The notes below the pieces were generated by a model that had not been told where the DNA came from, did no database searches, and saw only the letters and a program-made list of their open reading frames with translations. From NCBI RefSeq assembly GCF_022965805.1, contig NW_027331313.1:1-64000 (forward strand): a stretch of DNA of 64,000 nt, in the 5' to 3' direction. How positions within the stretch are numbered: position 1 is the stretch's first letter; each line of letters opens with the position of its first letter. Positions 30,145 to 42,250 of the stretch are shown piece by piece. Made by a program: the position numbers and the translations under genes. The DNA comes from Primulina eburnea. Its lineage: Eukaryota; Streptophyta; Magnoliopsida; Lamiales; Gesneriaceae.

Positions 30145-32693
30145 ATGCTTCAAACATTGCGGATTTGTTCTTTAGAGAAGTCGTTAGGTTGCATGGCATG
30201 CCTAGGACTATTGATTCTGGTCGCGATGTTAAATTTTTGAGTTACTTTTGGAAGATTTTAAGGGCTAAACTTGGCACAAAATTGTTGTTTTCTACTATTT
30301 GTCATCCTCAAACGGATGGACAAACTGAAGTTGTCAATAGAACTTTGGGAACACTTTTGCGTGCTATTCTTAAAAAGAACTTGAATTGACATTTCTATGG
30401 ACTTTATTTCGGGGTTGCCTAGGACTAAGAAGGGGAGGGATTCTATTTTTGTTGTTGTGGATAGATTCTCAAAGATGGCACATTTTATAGCTTGTCATAA
30501 AACCGATGATGCTTCATACAATGCGGATTTGTTCTTTAGAGAAGTCGTTAGGTTGCATGGCATGCCTAGGACTATTGTTTCTGGTCGCGATGTTAAATTC
30601 TTTAGTTACTTTTGGAAGACTTTATGGGCTAAACTTGGCACAAAATTGTTGTTTTCTACTACTTGTCATCCTCAAACGGATGGACAAACTGAAGTTGTCA
30701 ATAAAACTTTGGGAACACTTTTGCGTGCTATTCTTAAACAGAACTTGAATTGACATTTCTATGGACTTTATTTTGGGGTCGCCCAGGACTAAGAAGGGGA
30801 GGGATTCTATTTTTGTTGTTGTGGATAGATTCTCTAAGATGGCACATTTTATAGTTTGTCATAAAACCGATGATGCTTCAAACATTGCGGATTTGTTCTT
30901 TAGAGAAGTCGTTAGGTTGCATGGCATGCCTAGGACTATTGTTTCTGGTCGCGATGTTAAATTCTTTAGTTACTTTTGGAAGACTTTATGGGCTAAACTT
31001 GGCACAAAATTGTTGTTTTCTACTACTTGTCATCCTCAAACGGATGGACAAACTGAAGTTGTCAATAGAACTCTGGGAACACTTTTGCGAGCTTTTCTTA
31101 AAAAGAACTTGGATTGACATTTCTATGGACATTATTTTGGGGTTGCCGAGGACTAAGAAGGGGAGGGATTCTGTTTTTTTTTGCTGTGGAAAGATTCTCT
31201 AAGATGGCACATTTTATAGCTTGTCATAAAACCGATGATGCTTCAAACATTGCGGATATGTTCTTTAGAGAAGTCGTTAGGTTGCATGGCATGCCTAGGA
31301 CTATTGTTTCTGGTCGCGATGTTAAATTCTTGAGTTACTTTTGGAAGACTTTATGGGCTAAACTTGGCACAAAATTGTTGTTTTCTACTACTTGTCATCC
31401 CCAAACGGATAGACAAACTGAAGTTGTCAATAAAACTTTGGGAACACTTTTGCGTGCTATTCTTAAAAAGAACTTGGATTGACATTTCTATGGACTTTAT
31501 TTTGGGGTCGCCTTGGACTAAGAAGGGGAGGGATTCTATTTTTGTTGTTGTGGATAGATTCTCTAAGATGGCACATTTTATAGCTTGTCATAAAACCGAT
31601 GATGCTTCAAACATGGTGGATTTGTTCTTTAGAGAAGTCGTTAGGTTGCATGGAGTGCATAGGACTATTGTTTCTGGTCGCGATGTTCAATTCTTGATTT
31701 ACTTTTGGAAGACTTTATGGGCTAAACTTGGCACAAAATTGTTGTTTTCTACTACTTGTCATCCTCAAACAGATAGACAAACTGAAGTTGTCAATAAAAC
31801 TTTGGGAACAGATTTCTGTGCTATTCTTAAAAAGAACTTGGATTGACATTTCTATGGACTTTATTTTGGGGTGGCCTAGGACTAAGAAGGGGAGGGATTC
31901 TATTTTTGTTGTTGTGGATAGATTCTCTAAGATGGCACATTTTATAGCTTGTCCTAAAACCGATGATGCTTCAAACATTGCGGATTTGTTCTTTAGAGAA
32001 GTCGTTAGGTTGCATGGAGTGCCTAGGACTATTGTTTCTGGTCTCGATGTTAAATTCTTGAGTTACTTTTGGAAGACTTTATGGGCTAAACTTGGCACAA
32101 AATTGTTGTTTTCTACTACTTGACATCCTCAAACGGATGGACAAACTTAATTTGTCAATAGAACTTTGGGAACACCTTTGCGTGCTATTCTTAAAAAGAA
32201 CTTTGATTGACATTTCTATGAACTTTATTTTGGGGTCGCCTAAGACAAAGAAAGGGAGGGATTCTATTTTTGTTGTTGTGGATAGATTCTCTAAGATGGC
32301 ACATTTTATAGCTTGTCATAAAACCGATGATGTTTCAAACATTGCAGATTTGTTCTTTAGATAAGTCGTTAGGTTGCATGGCATGCCTAGTACTATTGTT
32401 TCTGCTCGCGATGTTAAATTCTTTAGTTACTATTGGAAGACTTTATGGGCTAAACTTGGCACAAAATTGTTGTTTTCTATTACTTGTCATCCTCAAACGG
32501 ATGGACAAACTTAAGTTGTCAATAGAACTTTGGGAACACTTTTGCGTGCTATTCTTAAAAAGAACTTGGATTGACATTTCTATGGACTATATTTTGGGGT
32601 TGCCTAGGACTAAGAAGGGGAGGGATTCTATTTTTGTTGTTGTGGATAGATTCTCTAAGATGGCACATTTTATAGCTTGTCATAAAACCGATG
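30145..32693 (+). repeat. Left satellite higher-order repeat, copy 1 (7 monomers)
   Basis: A block of about 2549 bp is repeated at about 32694-35243. Shared private variants in the same order include [32 protein letters not shown] with ASYNADLFF, a GSPRTKK unit with FIVCHK, a unit with a T run giving FFFAVERF, and GSPWTKK with NMVDLFF. Boundaries are approximate because the first and last units diverge gradually. Confidence 0.85.
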
Positions 32694-35243
32694 ATGCTTC
32701 AAACATTGCGGATTTGTTCTTTAGAGAAGTCGTTAGGTTGCATGGCATGCCTAGGACTATTGATTCTGGTCGCGATGTTAAATTTTTGAGTTACTTTTGG
32801 AAGATTTTAAGGGCTAAACTTGGCACAAAATTGTTGTTTTCTACTATTTGTCATCCTCAAACGGATGGACAAACTGAAGTTGTCAATAGAACTTTGGGAA
32901 CACTTTTGCGTGCTATTCTTAAAAAGAACTTGAATTGACATTTCTATGGACTTTATTTCGGGGTTGCCTAGGACTAAGAAGGGGAGGGATTCTATTTTTG
33001 TTGTTGTGGATAGATTCTCAAAGATGGCACATTTTATAGCTTGTCATAAAACCGATGATGCTTCATACAATGCGGATTTGTTCTTTAGAGAAGTCGTTAG
33101 GTTGCATGGCATGCCTAGGACTATTGTTTCTGGTCGCGATGTTAAATTCTTTAGTTACTTTTGGAAGACTTTATGGGCTAAACTTGGCACAAAATTGTTG
33201 TTTTCTACTTCTTGTCATCCTCAAACGGATGGACAAACTGAAGTTGTCAATAAAACTTTGGGAACACTTTTGCGTGCTATTCTTAAACAGAACTTGAATT
33301 GACATTTCTATGGACTTTATTTTGGGGTCGCCCAGGACTAAGAAGGGGAGGGATTCTATTTTTGTTGTTGTGGATAGATTCTCTAAGATGGCACATTTTA
33401 TAGTTTGTCATAAAACCGATGATGCTTCAAACATTGCGGATTTGTTCTTTAGAGAAGTCGTTAGGTTGCATGGCATGCCTAGGACTATTGTTTCTGGTCG
33501 CGATGTTAAATTCTTTAGTTACTTTTGGAAGACTTTATGGGCTAAACTTGGCACAAAATTGTTGTTTTCTACTACTTGTCATCCTCAAACGGATGGACAA
33601 ACTGAAGTTGTCAATAGAACTCTGGGAACACTTTTGCGAGCTTTTCTTAAAAAGAACTTGGATTGACATTTCTATGGACATTATTTTGGGGTTGCCGAGG
33701 ACTAAGAAGGGGAGGGATTCTGCTTTTTTTTGCTGTGGAAAGATTCTCTAAGATGGCACATTTTATAGCTTGTCATAAAACCGATGATGCTTCAAACATT
33801 GCGGATATGTTCTTTAGAGAAGTCGTTAGGTTGCATGGCATGCCTAGGATTATTGTTTCTGGTCGCGATGTTAAATTCTTGAGTTACTTTTGGAAGACTT
33901 TATGGGCTAAACTTGGCACAAAATTGTTGTTTTCTACTACTTGTCATCCCCAAACGGATAGACAAACTGAAGTTGTCAATAAAACTTTGGGAACACTTTT
34001 GCGTGCTATTCTTAAAAAGAACTTGGATTGACATTTCTATGGACTTTATTTTGGGGTCGCCTTGGACTAAGAAGGGGAGGGATTCTATTTTTGTTGTTGT
34101 GGATAGATTCTCTAAGATGGCACATTTTATAGCTTGTCATAAAACCGATGATGCTTCAAACATGGTGGATTTGTTCTTTAGAGAAGTCGTTAGGTTGCAT
34201 GGAGTGCATAGGACTATTGTTTCTGGTCGCGATGTTCAATTCTTGAGTTACTTTTGGAAGACTTTATGGGCTAAACTTGGCACAAAATTGTTGTTTTCTA
34301 CTACTTGTCATCCTCAAACGGATAGACAAACTGAAGTTGTCAATAAAACTTTGGGAACAGATTTCTGTGCTATTCTTAAAAAGAACTTGGATTGACATTT
34401 CTATGGACTTTATTTTGGGGTGGCCTAGGACTAAGAAGGGGAGGGATTCTATTTTTGTTGTTGTGGATAGATTCTCTAAGATGGCACATTTTATAGCTTG
34501 TCATAAAACCGATGATGCTTCAAACATTGCGGATTTGTTCTTTAGAGAAGTCGTTAGGTTGCTTGGAGTGCCTAGGACTATTGTTTCTGGTCGCGATGTT
34601 AAATTCTTGAGTTACTTTTGGAAGACTTTATGGGCTAAACTTGGCACAAAATTGTTGTTTTCTACTACTTGTCATCCTCAAACGGATGGACAAACTTAAT
34701 TTGTCAATAGAACTTTGGGAACACCTTTGCGTGCTATTCTTAAAAAGAACTTTGATTGACATTTCTATGAACTTTATTTTGGGGTCGCCTAAGACAAAGA
34801 AGGGGAGGGATTCTATTTTTGTTGTTGTGGATAGATTCTCTAAGATGGCACATTTTATAGCTTGTCATAAAACCGATGATGTTTCAAACATTGCAGATTT
34901 GTTCTTTAGATAAGTCGTTAGGTTGCATGGCATGCCTAGTACTATTGTTTCTGCTCGCGATGTTAAATTCTTTAGTTACTATTGGAAGACTTTATGGGCT
35001 AAACTTGGCACAAAATTGTTGTTTTCTACTACTTGTCATCCTCAAACGGATGGACAAACTGAAGTTGTCAATAGAACTTTGGGAACACTTTTGCGTGCTA
35101 TTCTTAAAAAGAACTTGGATTGACATTTCTATGGACTATATTTTGGGGTTGCCTAGGACTAAGAAGGGGAGGGATTCTATTTTTGTTGTTGTGGATAGAT
35201 TCTCTAAGATGGCACATTTTATAGCTTGTCATAAAACCGATGA
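32694..35243 (+). repeat. Left satellite higher-order repeat, copy 2 (7 monomers)
   Basis: Nearly identical to the preceding 2549 bp, with few substitutions (for example ACTACTTGT to ACTTCTTGT in one unit). After about 35243 the similarity stops: the next unit has IADMFF and SDRD where copy 1 is followed by IADLFF and DSGRD. Confidence 0.85.
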
Positions 35244-35959
35244 TGCTTCAAACATTGCGGATATGTTCTTTAGAGAAGTCGTTAGGTTGCATGGCGTGCC
35301 TAGGACTATTGTTTCTGATCGCGATGTTAAATTCTTGAGTTACTTTTGGAAGACTTTATGGGCTAAACTTGGCGCAAAATTGTTGCTTTCTACTACTTGT
35401 CATCCTCAAACGGATGGACAAACTTAAGTTGTCAATAGAACGTTTGGGAACACCTTTGCGTGCTATTCTTAAAAAGAACTTCGATTGACATTTCTATGAA
35501 CTTTATTTTGGGTTCGCCTAGGACAAAGAAGTGGAGGGATTCTATTTTTGTTGTTGTGGATAGATTCTCTAAGATGGCACATTTTATAGCTTGTCATAAA
35601 ACCGATGATGCTTCAAACATTGCAGATTTGTTCTTTAGAGAAGTCGTTAGGTTGCATGGCATTGCCTAGGACTATTGTTTCTGATCGCGATGTTAAATTC
35701 TTGAGTTACTTTTGGAAGACTTTATGGGCTAAACTTGGCACAAAATTGTTGTTTTCTACTACTTGTCATCCTCAAACGGATGGACAAACTGAAGTTGTCA
35801 ATAGAACTTTGGGAACACCTTTGCGTGCTATTCTTAAAAAGAACTTCGATTGACATTTCTATGACTTTATTTTGGGGTTGCCTAGACTAAGAAGGGGAGG
35901 GATTCTATTTTTGTTGTTGTGGATAGATTCTCTAAGATGGCACATTTTATAGCTTGTCA

Positions 35960-38020
35960 TAAAACCGATGATGCTTCAAACATTGCGGATTTGTTCTTTA
36001 GAGAAGTCGTTAGGTTGCATGGCATGCCTAGGACTATTGATTCTGGTCGCGATGTTAAATATTTGAGTTACTTTTGGAAGACTTTATGGGCTAAACTTGG
36101 CACAAAATTGTTGTTTTCTACTATTTGTCATCCTCAAACGGATGGACAAACTGAAGTTGTCAATAGAACTTTGGGAACACTTTTGCGTGCTATTCTTAAA
36201 AAGAACTTGAATTGACATTTCTATGGACTTTATTTCGGGGTTGCCTAGGACTAAGAAGGGGAGGGATTCTATTTTTGTTGTTGTGGATAGATTCTCAAAG
36301 ATGGCACATTTTATAGCTTGTCATAAAACCGATGATGCTTCATACAATGCGGATTTGTTCTTTAAAGAAGTCGTTAGGTTGCATGGCATGCCTAGGACTA
36401 TTGTTTCTGGTCGCGATGTTAAATTCTTTAGTTACTTTTGGAAGACTTTATGGGCTAAACTTGGCACAAAATTGTTGTTTTCTACTACTTGTCATCCTCA
36501 AACGGATGGACAAACTGAAGTTGTCAATAAAACTTTGGGAACACTTTTGCGTGCTATTCTTAAACAGAACTTGAATTGACATTTCTATGGACTTTATTTT
36601 GGGGTCGCCTAGGACTAAGAAGGGGAGGGATTCTATTTTTGTTGTTGTGGATAGATTCTCTAAGATGGCACATTTTATAGCTTGTCATAAAACCGATGAT
36701 GCTTCAAACATTGCGGATTTGTTCTTTAGAGAAGTCGTTAGGTTGCATGGCATGCCTAGGACTATTGTTTCTGGTCGCGATGTTAAATTCTTTAGTTACT
36801 TTTGGAAGACTTTATGGGCTAAACTTGGCACAAAATTGTTGTTTTCTACTACTTGTCATCCTTAAACGGATGGACAAACTGAAGTTGTCAATAGAACTCT
36901 GGGAACACTTTTGCGTAGCTATTCTTAAAAAGAACTTGGATTGACATTTCTATGGACATTATTTTGGGGTTGCCTAGGACTAAGAAGGGGAGGGATTCTG
37001 TTTTTTTTTGCTGTGGAAAGATTCTCTAAGATGGCACATTTTATAGCTTGTCATAAAACCGATGATGCTTCAAACATTGCGGATATGTTCTTTAGAGAAG
37101 TCGTTAGGTTGTATGGCATGCCTAGGACTATTGTTTCTGGTCGCGATGTTAAATTCTTGAGTTACTTTTGGAAGACTTTATGGGCTAAACTTGGCACAAA
37201 ATTGTTGTTTTCTACTACTTTTCATCCTCAAACGGATAGACAAACTGAAGTTGTCAATAAAACTTTGGGAACACTTTTGCGTGCTATTCTTAAAAAGAAC
37301 TTGGATTGACATTTCTATGGACTAAGAAGGGGAGGGATTCTATTTTTGTTGTTTTGGATAGATTCTCTAAGATGGCACATTTTATAGCTTGTCATAAAAC
37401 CGATGATGCTTCAAACATGGCGGATTTGTTCTTTAGAGAAGTCGTTAGGTTGCATGGAGTGCCTAGGACTATTGTTTCTGGTCGCGATGTTAAATTCTTG
37501 AGTTACTTTTGGAAGACTTTATGGGCTAAACTTGGCACAAAATTGTTGTTTTCTACTACTTGTCATCCTCAAACGGATAGACAAACTGAAGTTGTCAATA
37601 AAACTTTGGGAACACATTTCTGTGCTATTCTTAAAAAGAACTTGGATTGACATTTCTAGGGACTTTATTTTGGGGTGGCCTAGGACTAAGAAGGGGAGGG
37701 ATTCTATTTTTGTTGTTGTGGATAGATTCTCTAAGATGACACATTTTATAGCTTGTCATAAAACCGATGATGCTTCAAACATTGCGGATTTGTTCTTTAG
37801 AGAAGTCGTTAGGTTGCATGGAGTGCCTAGGACTATTGTTTCTGGTCGCGATGTTAAATTCTTGAGTTACTTTTGGAAGACTTTATGGGCTAAACTTGGC
37901 ACAAAATTGTTGTTTTCTACTACTTGTCATCCTCAAACGGATGGACAAACTTAAGTTGTCAATAGAACTTTGGGAACACCTTTGCGTGCTATTCTTAAAA
38001 AGAACTTCGATTGACATTTC
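35960..38020 (+). repeat. Left satellite higher-order repeat, partial copy 3
   Basis: The same ordered variants reappear ([27 protein letters not shown] at 36223, GSPRTKK at 36587, the T-run unit at about 37000, the GWPRTKK unit at about 37670). One unit near 37310 has a short deletion joining TFLW directly to TKKGRDS. About two unrelated monomers separate it from copy 2. End points are approximate. Confidence 0.72.
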
Positions 38021-39477
38021 TATGACTTTATTTTGGGGTCGCCTAGACTAAGAAGGGGAGGGATTCTATTTTTGTTGTTGTGGATAGATTCTCTAAGATG
38101 GCACATTTTATAGCTTGTCATAAAACCGATGATGCTTCAAACATTGCAGATTTGTTCTTTAGATAAGTCGTTAGGTTGCATGGCATGCCTAGTACTATTG
38201 TTTCTGCTCGCGATGTTAAATTCTTTAGTTACTATTGGAAGACTTTATGGGCTAAACTTGGCACAAAATTGTTGTTTTCTACTACTTGTCATCCTCAAAC
38301 GGATGGACAAACTGAAGTTGTCAATAGAACTTTGGGAACACTTTTGCGTGCTATTCTTAAAAAGAACTTGGATTGACATTTCTATGGACTTTATTTTGGG
38401 GTTGCCTAGGACTAAGAAGGGGAGGGATTCTATTTTTGTTGTTGTGGATAGATTCTCTAAGATGGCACATTTTATAGCTTGTCATAAAACCGATGATGCT
38501 TCAAACATGGTGGATTTGTTCTTTAGAGAAGTCGTTAGGTTGCATGGAGTGCCTAGGACTATTGTTTCTGGTCGCGATGTTAAATTCTTGAGTTACTTTT
38601 GGAAGACTTTATGGGCTAAACTTGGCACAAAATTGTTGTTTTCTACTACTTGTCATCCTCAAACGGATAGACAAACTGAAGTTGTCAATAAAACTTTGGG
38701 AACACATTTGCTGTGCTATTCTTAAAAAGAACTTGGATTGACATTTCTATGGACTTTATTTTGGGGTGGCCTAGGACTAAGAAGGGGAGGGATTCTATTT
38801 TTGTTGTTGTGGATAGATTCTCTAAGATGGCACATTTTATAGCTTGTCATAAAACCGATGATGCTTCAAACATTGCGGATTTGTTCTTTAGAGAAGTCGT
38901 TAGGTTGCATGGCAGTGCCTAGGACTATTGTTTCTGGTCGCGATGTTAAATTCTTGAGTTACTTTTGGAAGACTTTATGGGCTAAACTTGGCACAAAATT
39001 GTTGTTTTCTACTACTTGTCATCCTCAAACGGATGGACAAACTTAAGTTGTCAATAGAACTTTGGGAACACCTTTGCGTGCTATTCTTAAAAAGAACTTC
39101 GATTGACATTTCTATGAACTTTATTTTGGGGTCGCCTAAGACTAAGAAGGGGAGGGATTCTATTTTTGTTGTTGTGGATAGATTCTCTAAGATGGCACAT
39201 TTTATAGCTTGTCATAAAACCGATGATGCTTCAAACATTGCAGATTTGTTCTTTAGAGAAGTCGTTAGGTTGCATGGCATGCCTAGTACTATTGTTTCTG
39301 CTCGCGATGTTAAATTCTTTAGTTACTTTTGGAAGACTTTATGGGCTAAACTTGGCACAAAATTGTTGTTTTCTACTACTTGTCATCCTCAAACGGATGG
39401 ACAAACTGAAGTTGTCAATAGAACTTTGGGAACACTTTTGCGTGCTATTCTTAAAAAGAACTTGGATTGACATTTCT

Positions 39478-39834
39478 ATGGACTTTATTTTGGGGTTGCC
39501 TAGGACTAAGAAGGGGAGGGATTCTATTTTTGTTGTTGTGGATAGATTCTCTAAGATGGCACATTTTATAGCTTGTCATAAAACCGATGATGCTTCAAAC
39601 ATTGCGGATATGTTCTTTAGAGAAGTCGTTAGGTTGCATGGCATGCCTAGGACTATTGTTTCTGATCGCGATGTTAAATTCTTGAGTTACTTTTGGAAGA
39701 CTTTATGGGCTAAACTTGGCACAAAATTGTTGTTTTCTACTACTTGTCATCCTCAAACGGATGGACAAACTGAAGTTGTCAATAGAACTTTGGGAACACC
39801 TTTGCGTGCTATTCTTAAAAAGAACTTCGATTGA
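39478..39834 (+). pseudogene. Second left-block monomer with complete catalytic triad
   Basis: A 118-codon frame with [26 protein letters not shown] and [17 protein letters not shown], ending KKNFD and TGA. It is flanked by monomers whose catalytic Glu codon is a stop, so the intact triad is scattered rather than regional. Confidence 0.7.
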
Positions 39835-40515
39835 CATTTCTATGAAATTTATTTTGGGGTTGCCTAGGACTAAGAAGGGGAGGGATTCTATTTTTGTTGT
39901 TGTGGATAGATTCTCTAAGATGGCACATTTTATAGCTTGTCATAAAACCGATGATGCTTCAAACATTGCAGATTTGTTCTTTAGAGAAGTCGTTAGGTTG
40001 CATGGACTTGCCTAGGACTATTGTTTCTGATCGCGATGTTAAATTCTTGAGTTACTTTTGGAAGACTTTATGGGCTAAACTTGGCACAAAATTGTTGTTT
40101 TCTACTACTTGTCATTCTCAAACGGATGGACAAACTTAAGTTGTCAATAGAACTTTGGGAACACCTTTGCGTGCTATTCTTAAAAAGAACTTCGATTGAC
40201 ATTTCTATGAACTTTATTTTGGGGTCGCCTAAGACAAAGAAGGGGAGGGATTCTATTTTTGTTGTTGTGGATAGATTCTCTAAGATGGCACATTTTATAG
40301 CTTGTCATAAAGCCGATGATGCTTCAAACATTGCAGATTTGTTCTTTAGAGAAGTCGTTAGGTTGCATGGCATGCCTAGGACTATTGTTTCTGGTCGCGA
40401 TGTTAAATTCTTTAGTTACTATTGGAAGAATTTATGGGCTAAACTTTGCACAAAATTGTTGTTTTCTACTACTTGTCATCCTCAAACGGATGGACAAACT
40501 GAAGTTGTCAATAGA

Positions 40516-40520
40516 ACTTT
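40516..40520. other. Target-site duplication of Tekay copy 2 (ACTTT), left
   Basis: ACTTT before the LTR at 40521 is repeated at 48306-48310. Joining the flanks gives a continuous monomer reading ACTTTAGGAACAC, the form found at the same higher-order position at 53406 and 58503. Confidence 0.92.
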
Positions 40521-42112
40521 TGTAATAGCCGAGCCCGGTGTACGGTACGATTTAAGTTTCGTTTGTTATTTGAGTTATTTGATTAGAGGTTTAGAGTTGT
40601 GTTTATGGGCTATAGTATGTTTAGTATATTGTTCTTGAGGTGTTAGTTGTTGTTGGTTGTTCGTTTCAGAGTTCCGGATCGATTTTAGTTGCATGGGAAT
40701 AGTGCTTGGCCGTGGCTTGAGTGCACCCACGCTCTTAACTGGAGTGCCCCCGCGGTGTACTGTGCAGTTTTTGTGTTGGAGGGCCGTAGCATCACCGCAC
40801 CCGCGGTGATGCAGTGACCGCGCCCGCGGTGTGTAGCGCACCCGCGGTGCTTGCAGTGCCGCACCCGCGGTGTCTGTGGTTCAGGAATTTTGTGGACTGC
40901 CGAAAGCTCAGCGCACCCGCGGCCTTTGTGTTGGCGCACCCGCGGTGATGAACAGTAGAGGTATGGTCGAGATTTATAGTACCTTTTTGATGGATTTGAC
41001 TTCATTCTTTCCTCTTTTCATTTCGAAATCCTCTCATTTCTAGGGTTTTTAGTCATTTCTTTCCTTTCCTATCTTCGATTCAGGCGTTTGTTTGGAATTT
41101 CGACTTGAGATCGACGTTCTCCTTGGTGCTAGGAAGCTTGGGTAAGCTTTTGATGCGATTCTGTTAAGGTTGTAAATTAAGAGTTGTTTAGGTTGGTTGT
41201 TTATGTGGATTTATGGATTATTTAGCTTGTAATCTTGGATATTTAGTTGATATTGGTGTTATTTGTGGATTATTTGTTGTAGGTGGTGATCAAGAGCTAA
41301 GTTGAGGTGTTTGTTGTGGTTTGTAAGTGGAAATTCATTCCTTTTGCTCACATGATTATATATGTATGTGTTTCAAAGAGTTTATTGTGTTATTCCCTTT
41401 CATTTGATCCATAGTATGTATTGTTATATGTATTGGAGGCATTGTATGTCTCATTATTGATTAAAGGGAATACAAAGAGATATATAGAGTTCAAAGTGAT
41501 TGTTAAAACCAGAGAAGAGTTTAAATGTTTTCGGATTGATAAATACATAGTCAGAGATTGCATGCAATATTAGATGATCATCGCCTATAGGCTTATATCC
41601 CTCAGAGTTATCGGTATTATATCGATTTGGGATACGAGCACCCCAGAGCAGAGATACTATTGATATCAATCCCCAGAGCAAAAGAGAAATACCATCGTAT
41701 TGCTATCTATTGCTATTGCTATTGCTACAGTTATTGCTACAGTATTCATGTTCAGAGTTGATGGTATTTATGATTTCAAAGATATGTTTTACAGAGTTAT
41801 TGTTCATTGTTATATAAGAGTTCCACTTGCTGAGATTTATTCTCATTCCAGTTATTTTCATGTGATGCAGATCAGAGTTGTGCCCCGGGACGTTGACTGT
41901 GGATTGGGGGTCATATGCATACACCGTTGGAAGGATGATTTTGGCATGATCATAGGAATGATGTTTTGTTTTTGTTATGTCATTTAAATGATCATGTATT
42001 TATTTTGTAAAGATATTTGATGAAATGTATTTTGAAACTCCTTCCGTATATTTTAAAGAGAAAATTTTATTTCCGCTGCGTATTTATTTTAAAAGAGGAT
42101 CGGGGTGTCACA
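40521..42112 (+). repeat. Tekay copy 2, 5' LTR
   Basis: 1592 bp, from TGTAATAGCCGAGCCCGG to GGGGTGTCACA. GC minirepeats with core CCGCGG (form GCACCCGCGGTG) lie at about 40722-40950, followed by an ATTTATAG TATA-like site near 40971. It retains GACCGCGCCCGCGGTGTG near 40816, shortened by seven bases in the 3' LTR. Confidence 0.95.
40722..40950. repeat. CCGCGG minirepeat cluster in Tekay copy 2 LTR
   Basis: About eight imperfect GCACCCGCGGTG units lie within 230 bp. The one seven-base LTR-to-LTR length difference of the element falls in this block, consistent with replication slippage. It lies just upstream of the likely TATA site. Confidence 0.75.
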
Positions 42113-42117
42113 TTTAG

Positions 42118-42129
42118 TGGTATCAGAGC
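42118..42129 (+). other. Primer-binding site (initiator tRNA-Met), Tekay copy 2
   Basis: TGGTATCAGAGC, five bases after the LTR end, complementary to the initiator tRNA-Met 3' end. Confidence 0.94.
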
Positions 42130-42250
42130 GGTGTTTTCTTCGGACCAATGCATATGACTTCGTCTACTTTCAACTGTCCGGGTATGTTTTCTTTGCATCT
42201 ATCTATTGTTTTGTATTGATTGGTGTCTTGTGAGCATTGTAGAGTAGAGG

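Larger units (their letters stand above)
29551..40520 (+). repeat. Integrase-core satellite, left block (about 30 monomers of 364 bp)
   Basis: A head-to-tail tandem array with a 364-bp period, for example MDF starts at 30397 and 30761, and 32946 and 33310. Each monomer encodes most of a Ty3/gypsy chromovirus integrase core, from [19 protein letters not shown] through [28 protein letters not shown] and [15 protein letters not shown] to [11 protein letters not shown], then TGA. The family resemblance is to CRM/Galadriel-type chromoviruses, not the Tekay elements here. No zinc-finger part, C-terminus or other pol domain is present. Neighbouring units drift by substitutions and small indels; arrays and segmental copies show unequal exchange. 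Confidence 0.93.

Noticed and set aside
29551..40520. Regular repeats as a CRISPR array
   Set aside because: Monomers are 364 bp, contiguous without unique spacers, encode a protein domain, and the DNA is eukaryotic.
40575..41005. Cys/Arg-rich minus-strand frames in the Tekay LTR as a small secreted protein
   Set aside because: The composition comes from the CCGCGG minirepeats; the frames are opposite to the element and broken by the minirepeat indel in the 3' LTR.
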